From: an uncultured Bacteroidia bacterium
GTDB taxonomy: Bacteria > Bacteroidota > Bacteroidia > Bacteroidales > UBA932
DNA length: 64,000 nt
Direction: 5' to 3'
Assembly: GCA_902789245.1 (NCBI GenBank)
Contig: CADAND010000014.1
Location: forward strand, 1-64,000
Part shown: positions 16,030 through 26,005 of the stretch, in pieces
Position numbering within the stretch: position 1 is the stretch's first letter
Layout: the number at the start of each line of letters is the position of its first letter
Position numbers and translations under genes: made by a program
The notes under the pieces: generated by a model
Seen by the model: the letters and a program-made list of their open reading frames with translations, nothing else
What the model was told of the DNA's origin: nothing
Database searches by the model: none

Positions 16030-17215
16030 GACCCTTAAAATTCTGAGTTACGGATCGTCGGCGGTGCTCATCGCGATGATGATGGCCGCCTCCGTGATCG
16101 AGAAACTGCGCGGCGCCGAGACGGCGCAGGCGCTCATCTACCATCATCCCGTTTTCTTCGCCCTCTGGGCCATCGCGGCCGTCTCAGGTCTGGCGCTGCT
16201 TGTCCGCCAGGCCGGCTTCAAACGCCCGGCCACGCTGGCGATGCACGCCGCCTTCGTTCTGATCCTGGTCGGCGCGCTGGTGACGCACCTGAGCGGCCAG
16301 AGCGGCAGTATTCACCTCCGCAAGGGCGAACCGTCGGCGACGGTCGAACTGGAGGACGGCAGCTCGCTGGAACTTCCGTTCTCACTGGAGCTCAAGGATT
16401 TCCGCATCGAGTACGATCCCGGCACCCGCCATGTCGCCGACTATATTTCGGAACTCTCGGACGCGACGATTTCCATGAACCACATCCTCAAGCGCGACGG
16501 CTACCGCTTCTATCAGGCCGACTACGACGAGGACCTGCAGGGAAGCATCCTGGCCGTGAGTCACGACCCCTGGGGCGTGGGCATCACCTACACCGGCTAC
16601 CTGCTGCTCGCGCTTTCGATGATCGGCTTCTTCTTCGAGCGGGAGTCGGCTTACCGGCAGACGCTCCGTGCGCTGCGCCCGAACCGGGAGTCCGGCCGCA
16701 GCCGGAAAGGCTGGACGGCCGTCCTGTGCGTCGTCGGCGCCGGCCTGCTCGTCGCCTGGCTGCTGGGAGCTTTCCCGAAGGGACACCTGATGCCGGTGCT
16801 GCGCTCGCCGATGCTCTACATCCATGTGATCCCGATGATGGTCTGCTACTCGGTCTTCAGCCTGCTGGCGCTGACCGGCATCGTGGGCCTGTGCCTGCGC
16901 GAAAAGGCGTCGGAGCGCCTGGCTCTCATCGCCCGGTCCGTGCTGCTGCCGGCCGTGTTCCTGCTGGCGCTCGGAACCTTCCTGGGGGCCGTCTGGGCCA
17001 ATATTTCCTGGGGCAACTACTGGGCCTGGGATCCGAAGGAGACCTGGGCGCTGGTCACGCTGCTGATCTATTCCTTCGCCCTGCAGAGCGACTCGCTGCC
17101 GGTCATGCGCCAATCCAGATTCTTCCACCTGTACTGCATCCTCGCCTTCGTGGCGGTGCTGATTACTTATTTCGGAGTGAATTTATTCCTGGGCGGCGTG
17201 CATAGCTACGCGTAA
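16019..17215 (+). CDS. Compact CcsBA-type cytochrome c biogenesis protein
   Basis: A 398-residue membrane protein that joins a ResB-like periplasmic domain (about residues 95-185) to a CcsA domain. The haem-handling WWD motif is WGNYWAWDPKETW, with W335 in its core. Histidines in IHVIPMM and in the C-terminal HSYA are placed as CcsA haem ligands. CcsBA proteins export haem and attach it to CxxCH motifs. This one is about half the size of the usual fused Bacteroidota CcsBA. Its start lies inside the upstream di-haem gene, which suggests it is a dedicated maturase for that protein. Confidence 0.86.
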   Translation: MQFKTLKILSYGSSAVLIAMMMAASVIEKLRGAETAQALIYHHPVFFALWAIAAVSGLALLVRQAGFKRPATLAMHAAFVLILVGALVTHLSGQSGSIHLRKGEPSATVELEDGSSLELPFSLELKDFRIEYDPGTRHVADYISELSDATISMNHILKRDGYRFYQADYDEDLQGSILAVSHDPWGVGITYTGYLLLALSMIGFFFERESAYRQTLRALRPNRESGRSRKGWTAVLCVVGAGLLVAWLLGAFPKGHLMPVLRSPMLYIHVIPMMVCYSVFSLLALTGIVGLCLREKASERLALIARSVLLPAVFLLALGTFLGAVWANISWGNYWAWDPKETWALVTLLIYSFALQSDSLPVMRQSRFFHLYCILAFVAVLITYFGVNLFLGGVHSYA

Positions 17216-17272
17216 ATCGCTTATCAAATATAAAATATAGCGCTTAAAGTTTCTTTGTTTTGAGAAAAATAC

Positions 17273-17280
17273 TAACTTTG
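17273..17280 (+). promoter_or_regulatory. -7 element of secDF
   Basis: TAACTTTG lies 38 bases before the ATG at 17319, in an AT-rich stretch with TTTG at 17254-17257, which is a shorter than usual spacing. Confidence 0.5.
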
Positions 17281-17318
17281 CGGACTATTTCGTGAATTAT
17301 ATTTAATTTACCATAATC

Positions 17319-20300
17319 ATGCAAAGCAAAGGTGCTATCAGATTCGTCACGATCTGCCTCCTGCTCGCCTGCCTCTGGCAGCTGTCTTTCACCGCGGTGA
17401 CGGCCCTCCACAACAAGAAGGCCGAGCAGCGCGCTGACCAGATTGCCCTGGCAGCCGACGTCAACGCTATCGCCGAGGCGGACCGTGCTTTCTATCTCGA
17501 CTCCATCCGGAAGATCGAGTCCCGTCGTTACACGGATTCCATCTCCGGAGAGAAAGTCTATTTGGGTTATACTTTCAAGCAGGTCCAGAACCAGGAGATC
17601 AACCTCGGCCTCGACCTCAAGGGCGGTATGAACGTCATGCTGCAGGTTCAGCTCGAGGACCTCGTCCGCGCGCTGGCCGGCAGCAACCAGAGCCCTGAGT
17701 TCCTGAATGCCATCTCCCTGGCCAAGGAGCGCAGCGTCAACTCCCAGTCCGACTTCATCACCCTCTTCGCCGAGGCGATGAAGGAAACGGCTCCCGGCAC
17801 GCGTCTCGCCCAGATTTTCGGTACTTACGAAATGCGCGACCGCATCAAGCCGGAGTCCACGGACGAGCAGGTTGTCTCGGTCATCAAGGAAGAGGCGGAG
17901 AGCGCCGTGGCGAACTCCTTCAACGTCCTGCGTAACCGTATCGACCGCTTCGGCGTGACCCAGCCGTCCATCCAGAAACTCGGCAACACCGGCCGCATCC
18001 TCGTGGAGCTCCCGGGTGTCAAGGAGCCGGAGCGTGTGCGTAAGCTGCTCCAGGGCACTGCCTCCCTCGAGTTCTGGCCGACCTTCACCTATGACGAGAT
18101 GGCTTCCTACCTCGACGAGGCCAACCTCCGCCTGGCTGAGATCCTCTCCGCCGACGCTCCGGCCGCCGTTGAGGAGGCCGCTTCCGAGGCCATGGACGCC
18201 GTGGCTCAGGAGCTGCAGGCCCAGAACGCCGCTGACGACGCCACCGTCGCCGCCGCCCGCAAGGCCAACCCGCTCTACGCGGTGCTGAGCCCCTCCGGCA
18301 TGCGCGGAAACGCCTGCATCGGCTTTGCCGCCGCGGCGGATACCGCCCAGATCAACAAATACCTCCACATGCCCGAGATCGAGGCCGTCTTCCCGGCCGA
18401 GTTCCGTCCGATGTGGTCGGTCCAGCCGTCCTCCTACATGCAGAGCGACAATATCTACGAGCTCATCGCCATCAAGGCCACGTCCCGCGACGGTAAGGCC
18501 CCGCTTGACGGTGGTTCCGTGACCGACGCCCACGTCGACTACGACCAGCGCCGCGGCGGCAACCCGGGCGTGAGCATGACGATGAACGCCGAGGGCGCCA
18601 ATGTGTGGGCCCGCCTGACCAAGGAGAACATCGGCCGCCAGGTCGCCATCGTGCTCGACGGCACGGTCTATTCCTACCCGACCGTCCAGACCGAAATCAC
18701 CGGCGGTTCCTCCTCCATCACCGGCAACTTCACCATCGACGAGGCTACGGACCTTACCAACGTGCTCAAGTCCGGTAAGCTCCCCGCCCCGGCTACGATC
18801 GTCCAGGAGCAGGTCGTCGGCCCGTCCCTCGGTGCCGAATCCATCCGCGCCGGTCTCCTTTCCTTCCTCATCGCGTTCTGCGCCGTCCTCATCTACATGC
18901 TCATCTTCTACAAGGGAGCAGGTGTGGCGGCTGACATCGCGCTGCTGTCCAACGTGGTGCTCCTCTTCGGCACCCTGTCCGCCTTCGGCGCCGTGCTGAC
19001 GCTGCCGGGTATCGCCGGTCTCGTCCTGACCCTGGGTATGGCCGTGGATGCCAACGTGATCATCTATGAGCGCGTCAAGGAAGAGCTCAAGGCCGGCAAG
19101 GGCCTGGGCAAGGCCGTGGCCGACGGTTACAAGAACGCCTATTCCGCCATCATCGACGGCCAGGTGACCACCCTCCTGACGGGTCTCGTGCTCTTCTTCT
19201 TCGGCTCCGGTCCGATCAAGGGCTTCGCGACCACGCTCATCATCGGTATCATCACCTCCGTGCTGACGTCCATCTTCATCACCCGCCTGATCTTCGACGA
19301 CCGCATCGTGAAGGGCAAGAACATCACCTTCGAGAACAAGTGGTCCGCGAACTTCCTGAAGAACACGCACATCAACTTCCTGGGTGGCCGCAAGTGGTCC
19401 TACATCATCTCCGGCGCCCTCATCGTGATCGCGCTCGGTTCCATGTTCACCAAGGGCTTCACCTATGGTGTCGATTTCACCGGCGGCCGCACCTACGTGG
19501 TCCGCTTCGACAAGCCGGTGACCGCCGAGGATGTCCGTTCCGCCGTGAACAAGACCTTCAACGACGCCGATCCCGAGTCCTCCGTCGAGGTCAAGCAGTT
19601 CGGTGGCGACAGCCAGATGAAGATCACGACCTCCTACAAATTCAAGGATGAATCCTCCACGGTCGATGCCGAGATCGAAGGCATGCTGTACGAGTCCCTG
19701 AAGGGCTTCTACGTGGAGCCTGTGACCTTCGAGAGCTTCACCTCCACGCTGGAGAACCCGAACGGTATCATCTCCTCCGACAAGGTGGGCGCCTCCATCG
19801 CCAACGACATCAAGCGCAACGCCATCATCTCCATCATCCTCGCCCTCATCGTCATCTTCGCTTACATCGCGATGCGGTTCAAGGGCTGGAACTGGGGTCT
19901 CGGCGGTGTCGTCTCCCTGGCTCACACCGCGATCATCATCATCGGCTTCTTCTCCCTGTTCAGCGGCATCCTGCCGTTCAACCTGGACGTGGACCAGACC
20001 TTCATCGCCGCTATCCTGACGATCATCGGTTACGCCATCAACGACAACGTGGTGATCTTCGACCGTATCCGTGAGAACCTCGCGCTCCATCCGAGCGACG
20101 ACTTCAAGGAGACGGTCAACAAGTCCCTCAACGCGACCCTGACCCGTACGGTCAATACCTCGGTCTCGACCCTCCTCCCGATGCTCACCATCGCGATCTT
20201 CGGCGGCGAGTCCATCCGCGGTCTGTCCGTCGCGCTCTGCCTCGGTGTCCTGATTGGTACCTACGCCTCCATCATGATCGGTACCCCGATTATGTTCGAC

Positions 20301-20345
20301 GCCGAGATGGCCGCCCGCAAGAAGAAGGCTGCCGCGAAAAAGTAA
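17319..20345 (+). CDS. secDF: Protein translocase subunit SecDF (fused)
   Basis: A 1008-residue fusion of SecD and SecF, the proton-driven accessory to SecYEG. The SecD half has an N-terminal membrane helix, the NLGLDLKGGMNV segment, and the transmembrane block with GLVLTLGMAVDANVIIYER. The SecF half has FTGGRTYVVRF and the block GYAINDNVVIFDRIREN. A large periplasmic P1 region includes a charged alanine-rich stretch (residues about 280-310). The fused form is normal in Bacteroidota. It stands alone between its own promoter and a strong terminator at 20369. Confidence 0.97.
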   Translation: MQSKGAIRFVTICLLLACLWQLSFTAVTALHNKKAEQRADQIALAADVNAIAEADRAFYLDSIRKIESRRYTDSISGEKVYLGYTFKQVQNQEINLGLDLKGGMNVMLQVQLEDLVRALAGSNQSPEFLNAISLAKERSVNSQSDFITLFAEAMKETAPGTRLAQIFGTYEMRDRIKPESTDEQVVSVIKEEAESAVANSFNVLRNRIDRFGVTQPSIQKLGNTGRILVELPGVKEPERVRKLLQGTASLEFWPTFTYDEMASYLDEANLRLAEILSADAPAAVEEAASEAMDAVAQELQAQNAADDATVAAARKANPLYAVLSPSGMRGNACIGFAAAADTAQINKYLHMPEIEAVFPAEFRPMWSVQPSSYMQSDNIYELIAIKATSRDGKAPLDGGSVTDAHVDYDQRRGGNPGVSMTMNAEGANVWARLTKENIGRQVAIVLDGTVYSYPTVQTEITGGSSSITGNFTIDEATDLTNVLKSGKLPAPATIVQEQVVGPSLGAESIRAGLLSFLIAFCAVLIYMLIFYKGAGVAADIALLSNVVLLFGTLSAFGAVLTLPGIAGLVLTLGMAVDANVIIYERVKEELKAGKGLGKAVADGYKNAYSAIIDGQVTTLLTGLVLFFFGSGPIKGFATTLIIGIITSVLTSIFITRLIFDDRIVKGKNITFENKWSANFLKNTHINFLGGRKWSYIISGALIVIALGSMFTKGFTYGVDFTGGRTYVVRFDKPVTAEDVRSAVNKTFNDADPESSVEVKQFGGDSQMKITTSYKFKDESSTVDAEIEGMLYESLKGFYVEPVTFESFTSTLENPNGIISSDKVGASIANDIKRNAIISIILALIVIFAYIAMRFKGWNWGLGGVVSLAHTAIIIIGFFSLFSGILPFNLDVDQTFIAAILTIIGYAINDNVVIFDRIRENLALHPSDDFKETVNKSLNATLTRTVNTSVSTLLPMLTIAIFGGESIRGLSVALCLGVLIGTYASIMIGTPIMFDAEMAARKKKAAAKK

Positions 20346-20368
20346 GCTTTCAAAAGTTATCAACAATG

Positions 20369-20402
20369 AACCCCCGGCCCGCTGAAGGTCGGGGGTTTTT
20401 GT
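20369..20402 (+). terminator. Rho-independent terminator of secDF
   Basis: The stem AACCCCCGGCC/GGTCGGGGGTT is followed by TTTTTG. The T tract runs straight into the TATCTTTG box of dnaE, so terminator and promoter abut. Confidence 0.85.
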
Positions 20403-20403
20403 T

Positions 20404-20411
20404 TATCTTTG
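20404..20411 (+). promoter_or_regulatory. -7 element of dnaE
   Basis: TATCTTTG ends seven bases before the dnaE ATG, implying a leaderless transcript. It directly abuts the secDF terminator. Confidence 0.55.
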
Positions 20412-20418
20412 TAGAGCT

Positions 20419-23400
20419 ATGCCCTTCGTACATCTGCACGTCCACACCCAGTACTCCATCCTCGACGGAATGAGCGATATCGAGAAGCTCTTCCGCCGCG
20501 CGGAGGAACTCGGCATGCCGGGCCTGGCGATCACGGACCACGGCAACATGTACGGCGTCAAGGACTTCAGCGACGTGGCCAAGAAGCACCCGGACGTGAA
20601 GCCGATCTTCGGCTGCGAAATCTACGTCACGCAGCACTACGACCACCATCTCAAGGACAACGACCACAAGAAATACTACCACCTCATCCTCCTGGCCAAG
20701 AACTACGCCGGCTACAAGAACCTGATGAAAATCGTGTCCACGGGGCACATCGAAGGCATGTATTACAAGCCGCGCGTGAGCCACGAGGTACTCGAAAAAT
20801 ACCACGAAGGACTCATCTGCTGCTCGGCCTGTATGGCCGGCGAAGTGCCCCGCGGGATCCTGGCGGGTGACGCCGAGGGCGTGGACAAGGCCATCGAGTG
20901 GCACAAGCGCGTTTTCGGGGAGGACTACTACCTCGAGGTGATGCTCCACAAGACGGAGGTGCCCGGCATGTCACTGGACCTCTACGAGCAGCAGAAAGAA
21001 TACACCACCCACATCTTCGAGCTGGCGCAGAAGCACGGCGTGAAGGTCGTGGCCACCAACGACGTGCACTTCGTGCGCAAGGAGGACGGCCCGGCGCACG
21101 ACCGCCTTATCTGCCTGACCACCAATGCGATGGTAGACGATCCCAAGCGCCTGCGCTACACGCAGCAGGAGTACCTCAAGAGCGAGGAAGAGATGGCAGC
21201 CCTGTTCCCGGAGCATCCGGAGGCGCTCGCCAACACGCTGGAGGTGCTGGAGAAGGTGGAGCGCTACGAGATTGACCGCGGCCACGTGCTGCCGAAATTC
21301 GAGCTTCCGGAGGACTTCCTGGCCGAGATTGACAAGCATCTGGAGAAATACGCCGACATCATCGAGAACGGCAAATACGACATTTCCAAGGACAAGGACG
21401 GAAACGAGGTCAAGAACTACCGCGGCGACGAATTCTGCCGCTCCGTAGCCTACCTCTGCCACCTGACCTACGAAGGTGCGCACCGGCGCTACGGCGAAGA
21501 GCTGAACGCCGAGCAGCAGGACCGTCTGCACTTCGAGCTCATGACCATTTCGTTCATGGGCTTCCCGGACTACTTCCTCATCGTTCAGGATTTCATCAAC
21601 TGGGGCCGCCGGAACGGCGTTTCCGTGGGCCCGGGACGTGGCTCCGCGGCCGGCTCATGCGTGGCCTATTGCCTCGGCATCACGAACCTCGACCCGATCC
21701 GCTACGACCTCCTGTTCGAGCGTTTCCTCAACCCGGAGCGCATCTCGATGCCGGATATCGATGTGGACTTCGATGATGAAGGCCGCTACCGCGTCATCCA
21801 GTACGTACAGGACCGCTACGGCGCCGACCACATCTCGCACGTCATCACCTTCGGCACGATGGCCGCCAAACTGGCCGTCAAGGACGTGGCGCGCATTTCC
21901 GGGCTCTCCATCCCGGAATCCAACCGCCTCACGAAGATGATTCCCGACCGGCCTATCATCGTCAAGGAGAACGGCGAGGACAAGGAATACAAGCCGACGC
22001 TGGCGAACAGCGTCAAATATATCAAGGAGCTGAAGCACGAGTACGAGGAGGGCGAACCGCTGGTGCGTGAGGTGCTGGACTATTCCCTCAAACTCGAGGG
22101 CTGCATCCGCCAGACGGGCATCCACGCCTGCGCCATGATCATCGGCCGCGGCGACCTCACGGACTACATTCCCATCACCGTAGGCACGGACAAGGCCACG
22201 GGCCAGGAAGTCTGGGTGAGCCAGTACGAGGGCACCAAGATCGAGGACGTGGGCATGCTGAAGATGGATTTCCTGGGTCTCAAGACCCTCTCCATCATCG
22301 ACCGCGCGCTCGCGATGGTCAAGAAGCGCTTCGGCAAGGACATCGACATCGAGAAGATTCCCATCGACGACCCGGAGGTCTTCGCGCTCTACGCCCGCGG
22401 CGACACCAAGAGCATCTTCCAGTTTGAATCCGGCGGCATGAAGGAGTGGCTGATCCGCCTGCACCCCGAGCGTTTCGAGGACCTGATCGCTATGAACGCC
22501 CTCTACCGCCCGGGTCCGATGGATTACATCCCGGACTTCGTGGCCGGCAAGAACGACCCGTCCAAGATCCACTACGACCTCCCGGACATGGAGGAGCTAC
22601 TGAAGGAGACTTACGGCGTCACGGTGTACCAGGAGCAGGTGATGCGCCTCTCGCAGAAGCTCGCGGGCTTCTCCAAGGGCAAGGCGGACAAGCTCCGCAA
22701 GGCCATGGGCAAGAAGCAGAAAGCCGTGCTGGATTCGCTCAAGGAGACCTTCATGAAGGGCGCCATCGCCAACGGCCATCCGGAGCCCATCCTGCAGAAG
22801 ATCTGGTCGGACTGGGAGGCTTTCGCGAAATACGCGTTCAACAAGTCGCACGCCACCTGCTACGCCTGGGTGAGCTACCAGACCGCCTGGATCAAGGCGC
22901 ATTATCCGTCCGAATTCCAGGCTTCCAACCTCACGCAGAACATCTCGAACATGGACGAGATGAAGGAGATCATGGCGGACTGCCGCAAGGCCGGCATCAA
23001 GGTTCTCAGCCCGGACGTGAACGAGTCCGAGGCCACGTTCTCCGTCAACAAGAGCGGCGACATCCGCTACGGTCTCGGCGGCCTGAAAGGCTTCGGCGAG
23101 AACGTCGTGGAGGCCATCATCCGCGAGCGCGGCGAGCACGGTCCCTTCACGGACCTCTTCGACTTCGTGGAGCGGATGGCCGAGATGCTGAACCGCCGCG
23201 CCTTCGAAACGCTGGTCTATGCCGGCGCTCTGGACTCCTTCGGCTATAAGCGTTCGCAGTTCTTCCTGCCCTGCAAGAACGGGGAGCTCTGCATCGACGA
23301 AATCGTCAAATACGCGAGCCTCTACCGCAACGACCAGCTCGACTCCGCCAATTCGCTCTTCGGCGAAGTGGAGGAGCTCAAGCCCGTGCGTCCGGAAGTG

Positions 23401-24114
23401 CCGACCTTCTCCGGTGACGAGGATGTCCTCGCGCTGCTGCAGCAGGAGAAGGAGTACGTGGGCATGTACCTTTCCTCGCACCCGCTGGAGCGCTACCGCT
23501 TTGAGATAGAAACCTTTACAGACTGCAAACTGACCGAGCTGCAGGCGCGCATCGACGAGTGCGAGCTGGCCGACAAGAACGGCAAGGCCGCCGTCGCGGG
23601 CATCGTGGCCGACGTCAAGACGCTCACCACACGCAGCGGTTCACCGGGCGCGCGCGTCGTGGTGGAGGACTTCGACGGGACGTACGAATTCGCGCTGTTC
23701 GGCAAGGACTACGAGGCGCTGCTGCCCTATATGCAACTGCACGCGCAGATCTTTGTCGAGGGAGATATTTCCGCCCGCTATTTCATCAAGCCCGAGGAGC
23801 GCGCCCAGGGGAAGAAGGCGCCTTACGGTTTCAAAATCAAGAAGATCACCCTCCTTGGCAACCTCAGCGAGACACTCATCACCGGATTCAACATCCTGCT
23901 CGAAGCCGAGCGGCTCACCCCGGAATTCCGCGCCGCACTGGTGAAGGTCCTCAAGGCCCACAAGGGCAAGATTCCCCTCTCGCTCTTCCTGCACGACAAG
24001 GCCACGGGCTACAACCTCGAATTCTTCTCCAAGAAGTTCTCCGTCACCGTCTGCGAACCCTTCCTCTCCGAGCTGCAGCGCCTGGGCGTCACGTACACTG
24101 TCGCACATAAATAA
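20419..24114 (+). CDS. dnaE: DNA polymerase III subunit alpha
   Basis: A 1231-residue replicative polymerase catalytic subunit. The order is an N-terminal PHP domain (HLHVHTQYSILDG, TDHGNMYG), the Pol3 palm with PGRGSAAGS and the catalytic PDIDVDFDD, fingers with RPGPMDYIPDF, a helix-hairpin-helix region near GLGGLKGFGENVVE, and a C-terminal OB fold around AGIVADVKTLTTRSG. No intein or truncation is seen. It is monocistronic between a -7 box and the terminator at 24115. Confidence 0.97.
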   Translation: MPFVHLHVHTQYSILDGMSDIEKLFRRAEELGMPGLAITDHGNMYGVKDFSDVAKKHPDVKPIFGCEIYVTQHYDHHLKDNDHKKYYHLILLAKNYAGYKNLMKIVSTGHIEGMYYKPRVSHEVLEKYHEGLICCSACMAGEVPRGILAGDAEGVDKAIEWHKRVFGEDYYLEVMLHKTEVPGMSLDLYEQQKEYTTHIFELAQKHGVKVVATNDVHFVRKEDGPAHDRLICLTTNAMVDDPKRLRYTQQEYLKSEEEMAALFPEHPEALANTLEVLEKVERYEIDRGHVLPKFELPEDFLAEIDKHLEKYADIIENGKYDISKDKDGNEVKNYRGDEFCRSVAYLCHLTYEGAHRRYGEELNAEQQDRLHFELMTISFMGFPDYFLIVQDFINWGRRNGVSVGPGRGSAAGSCVAYCLGITNLDPIRYDLLFERFLNPERISMPDIDVDFDDEGRYRVIQYVQDRYGADHISHVITFGTMAAKLAVKDVARISGLSIPESNRLTKMIPDRPIIVKENGEDKEYKPTLANSVKYIKELKHEYEEGEPLVREVLDYSLKLEGCIRQTGIHACAMIIGRGDLTDYIPITVGTDKATGQEVWVSQYEGTKIEDVGMLKMDFLGLKTLSIIDRALAMVKKRFGKDIDIEKIPIDDPEVFALYARGDTKSIFQFESGGMKEWLIRLHPERFEDLIAMNALYRPGPMDYIPDFVAGKNDPSKIHYDLPDMEELLKETYGVTVYQEQVMRLSQKLAGFSKGKADKLRKAMGKKQKAVLDSLKETFMKGAIANGHPEPILQKIWSDWEAFAKYAFNKSHATCYAWVSYQTAWIKAHYPSEFQASNLTQNISNMDEMKEIMADCRKAGIKVLSPDVNESEATFSVNKSGDIRYGLGGLKGFGENVVEAIIRERGEHGPFTDLFDFVERMAEMLNRRAFETLVYAGALDSFGYKRSQFFLPCKNGELCIDEIVKYASLYRNDQLDSANSLFGEVEELKPVRPEVPTFSGDEDVLALLQQEKEYVGMYLSSHPLERYRFEIETFTDCKLTELQARIDECELADKNGKAAVAGIVADVKTLTTRSGSPGARVVVEDFDGTYEFALFGKDYEALLPYMQLHAQIFVEGDISARYFIKPEERAQGKKAPYGFKIKKITLLGNLSETLITGFNILLEAERLTPEFRAALVKVLKAHKGKIPLSLFLHDKATGYNLEFFSKKFSVTVCEPFLSELQRLGVTYTVAHK

Positions 24115-24144
24115 GCCCCGCAGAGCAATCTGCGAGGCCTTTTT
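24115..24144 (+). terminator. Terminator of dnaE, one of an identical pair
   Basis: The stem GCCCCGCAGA/TCTGCGAGGC with loop GCAA is followed by CTTTTT. The same 30 bases occur as an exact reverse complement at 27329-27358. Confidence 0.85.
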
Positions 24145-24146
24145 GT

Positions 24147-25876
24147 TTATCTGCCGAAGCCGGGACCGCCGCCCGGGCCGCCCATTCCGCCGGGACCCAT
24201 CCCGCCGGGACCCATTCCGCCGCCGCCACTGTAAGCGGAGAGCGTCACGTCGCTGCCGCCGGTGGCGGCGGTGGCGCCCATTCCTCCGAAGAATTTGGTA
24301 CCGGATGCAGTGACGCCCGATTTCAGCGTTGTCGTGCCGCCCGTGGAGACGACCATCGTGTTGCCGCCCCGGGACGGTGTCTGGAAGGCCAGCGCGAGTG
24401 CGCCGTCCTGGTAGAGACCGTACCAGGTGCTGGCGTTCCCATTCGCAGCATAGCAGGCCTGGGAGAGGCTGGCACCGCCCTCGAGGCCGCCCAGGGCCAC
24501 GAGCGTTCCGCTGATGACGTACAGTTTCTTCCCCTCCTCGGTGTTGGCGTCCACGGCCACTTCCGGCGTGCCGCTGCCGACGGCATAGACCAGGGCGCCC
24601 TGGATGTAGCAGTTGCCGTTGGCGTCAAGACCGTCGTTGCCGGTGGAGATGGCGCAGACGCGCCCGCCGCCGAGGATCATGTCGCTGCCGGAGTTGATGG
24701 CGTCGTCGGAGGACGTCGCATAGACATCGCCGCCGGTCACGATCAGTTCGCCCTTGGCCTCGATGGCCTCGTGGTTCTTGGCGGAGACGGACACGGTGCC
24801 GCCCGTGATAACGAGTTTCCCGTCGAATTTGATGCCCTTGGCGGAGCTGGAAGTATCCTCCAGTCCGACGGCGTCCGCGCCCGTTATTTCATAGTTGGAG
24901 CCCGTAACTGCGATGTCGATGGTGCCGCCGGCAATCAGGCCGCCCGCGTCGCCGCTGATGCCCTTGCCGCCCTGTCCGCTGTTGGTGATGGCAAGCGTGC
25001 CGCCGTTCATCACGAAGGCCACGTCGGCCTTGATGCCGGACGAGGAGGACAGGTCCGTGAGGTCGGAGTCGTCCACGTCGCCGGAGACGGTCAGTTTCAC
25101 GTCGCCGCCGTCGATGCGGACCGTGCCGTCGGAGGTAATGGCTTTCTTGCCCTCCTTGCTCACGGTCACGTCCAGTTTGCCGCCGCCGATTACGACCGCG
25201 TCATTACCGCGGATGCCATGGCCCTTGACAGCGCTGACAGTGATGGTCGGAGCGTCCAGCACGCGCACATAATCATCGGAAGAAATGCCCGCCTTACCGC
25301 CGGTGGACGTCACGCTGAGCGAGCCGATGCCGCTGAAGATGAGCTGCGCTTCGCTGAAGAAGGCACCTTTCTCATCTTCATCCTCGGGCGTGTCGGTGTA
25401 TTTCTTGCCGTCGACGAGCGTGTTCGTGCCGTTGACGACCACGAACGTGCGTTTTTTGTTCTGGTTGTTGATGGCGGCGCCGTTGGGATTCGTCAGGTCC
25501 AGGCCGTTCAGGACGATGGCCTGCTTCTTCTCGCCGTAGATCTTGAAGAAGCCGTCCGTGGCCGAACCGGAGAGCTCGTAGCGGATAGCCTCCGTGGTGG
25601 TATTATTGACGGTCACGTCGTTGCCGGTGACAGTCACGATGCCGTTGTCGTCGCCGCTCACCGTCGCGCCCGCGTCTGCAAACACAATGGAAATGGTGCG
25701 GTCGAAGGTCGTGTTGGCGATGGCGTCTTCTTCGTCCTCGAGGATGAAATTGTCTTCGATTCATCGGTGTATGAACCATTGTTCCCATTGCCAAAAGGGT
25801 CCCCGTATGGATCGAATTTCTCGCAGCTGCTCAGAAGGAGCAGCGGAAGAACTAAAAAGGAAATAATCTTTTTCAT
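24147..25876 (-). pseudogene. Carbohydrate-binding (Cthe_2159-like, PF14262) lipoprotein, frameshifted
   Basis: The start at 25876 encodes a lipoprotein signal (LLLLSSC) and continues to GSYTDES. The frame then breaks between about 25750 and 25765. The remaining 500-plus residues resume one frame over as DNFILEDEEDAIANTTFDRTIS and run to 24147. The long C-terminal part is a beta-helix-like domain with repeated short turns such as GGKLDVTVS, GGTLAITNS and GGDVYATSSDDAINS, resembling the Cthe_2159 carbohydrate-binding family. It ends in a glycine-methionine tail (GPGGMGPGGMGG). One inserted or deleted base would restore a single protein. A LytTR regulator is transcribed divergently upstream. 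Confidence 0.8.
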
Positions 25877-25992
25877 AACGATTCGGTTTTAGTCACGGCA
25901 CACTAAAATACAAAACGGTTGCCAGTTTCTGGGCAATTCAGCGAACGGGCCGAATTCTTCAGCGAACCGGCGGGACTGGAACGGAATTTTTC

Positions 25993-26000
25993 TAATTTTG
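25993..26000 (+). promoter_or_regulatory. -7 element of the LytTR gene
   Basis: TAATTTTG ends five bases before the ATG at 26006. Confidence 0.45.
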
Positions 26001-26005
26001 TGCAT

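Noticed and set aside
17244-20366. 1040-codon minus-strand open frame opposite secDF
   Set aside because: It is the antisense of a complete secDF gene. Its composition (many D, H, E, G, V residues and no family motifs) is that of a mirror frame in GC-rich coding DNA. The same applies to the long frames opposite hrpB, mfd, ppiD, galK-ychF and the outer-membrane gene at 46-48 kb.
24771-25892. 373-codon plus-strand open frame across the carbohydrate-binding lipoprotein gene
   Set aside because: It is antisense to a recognisable repetitive beta-helix protein and has no known motifs of its own.
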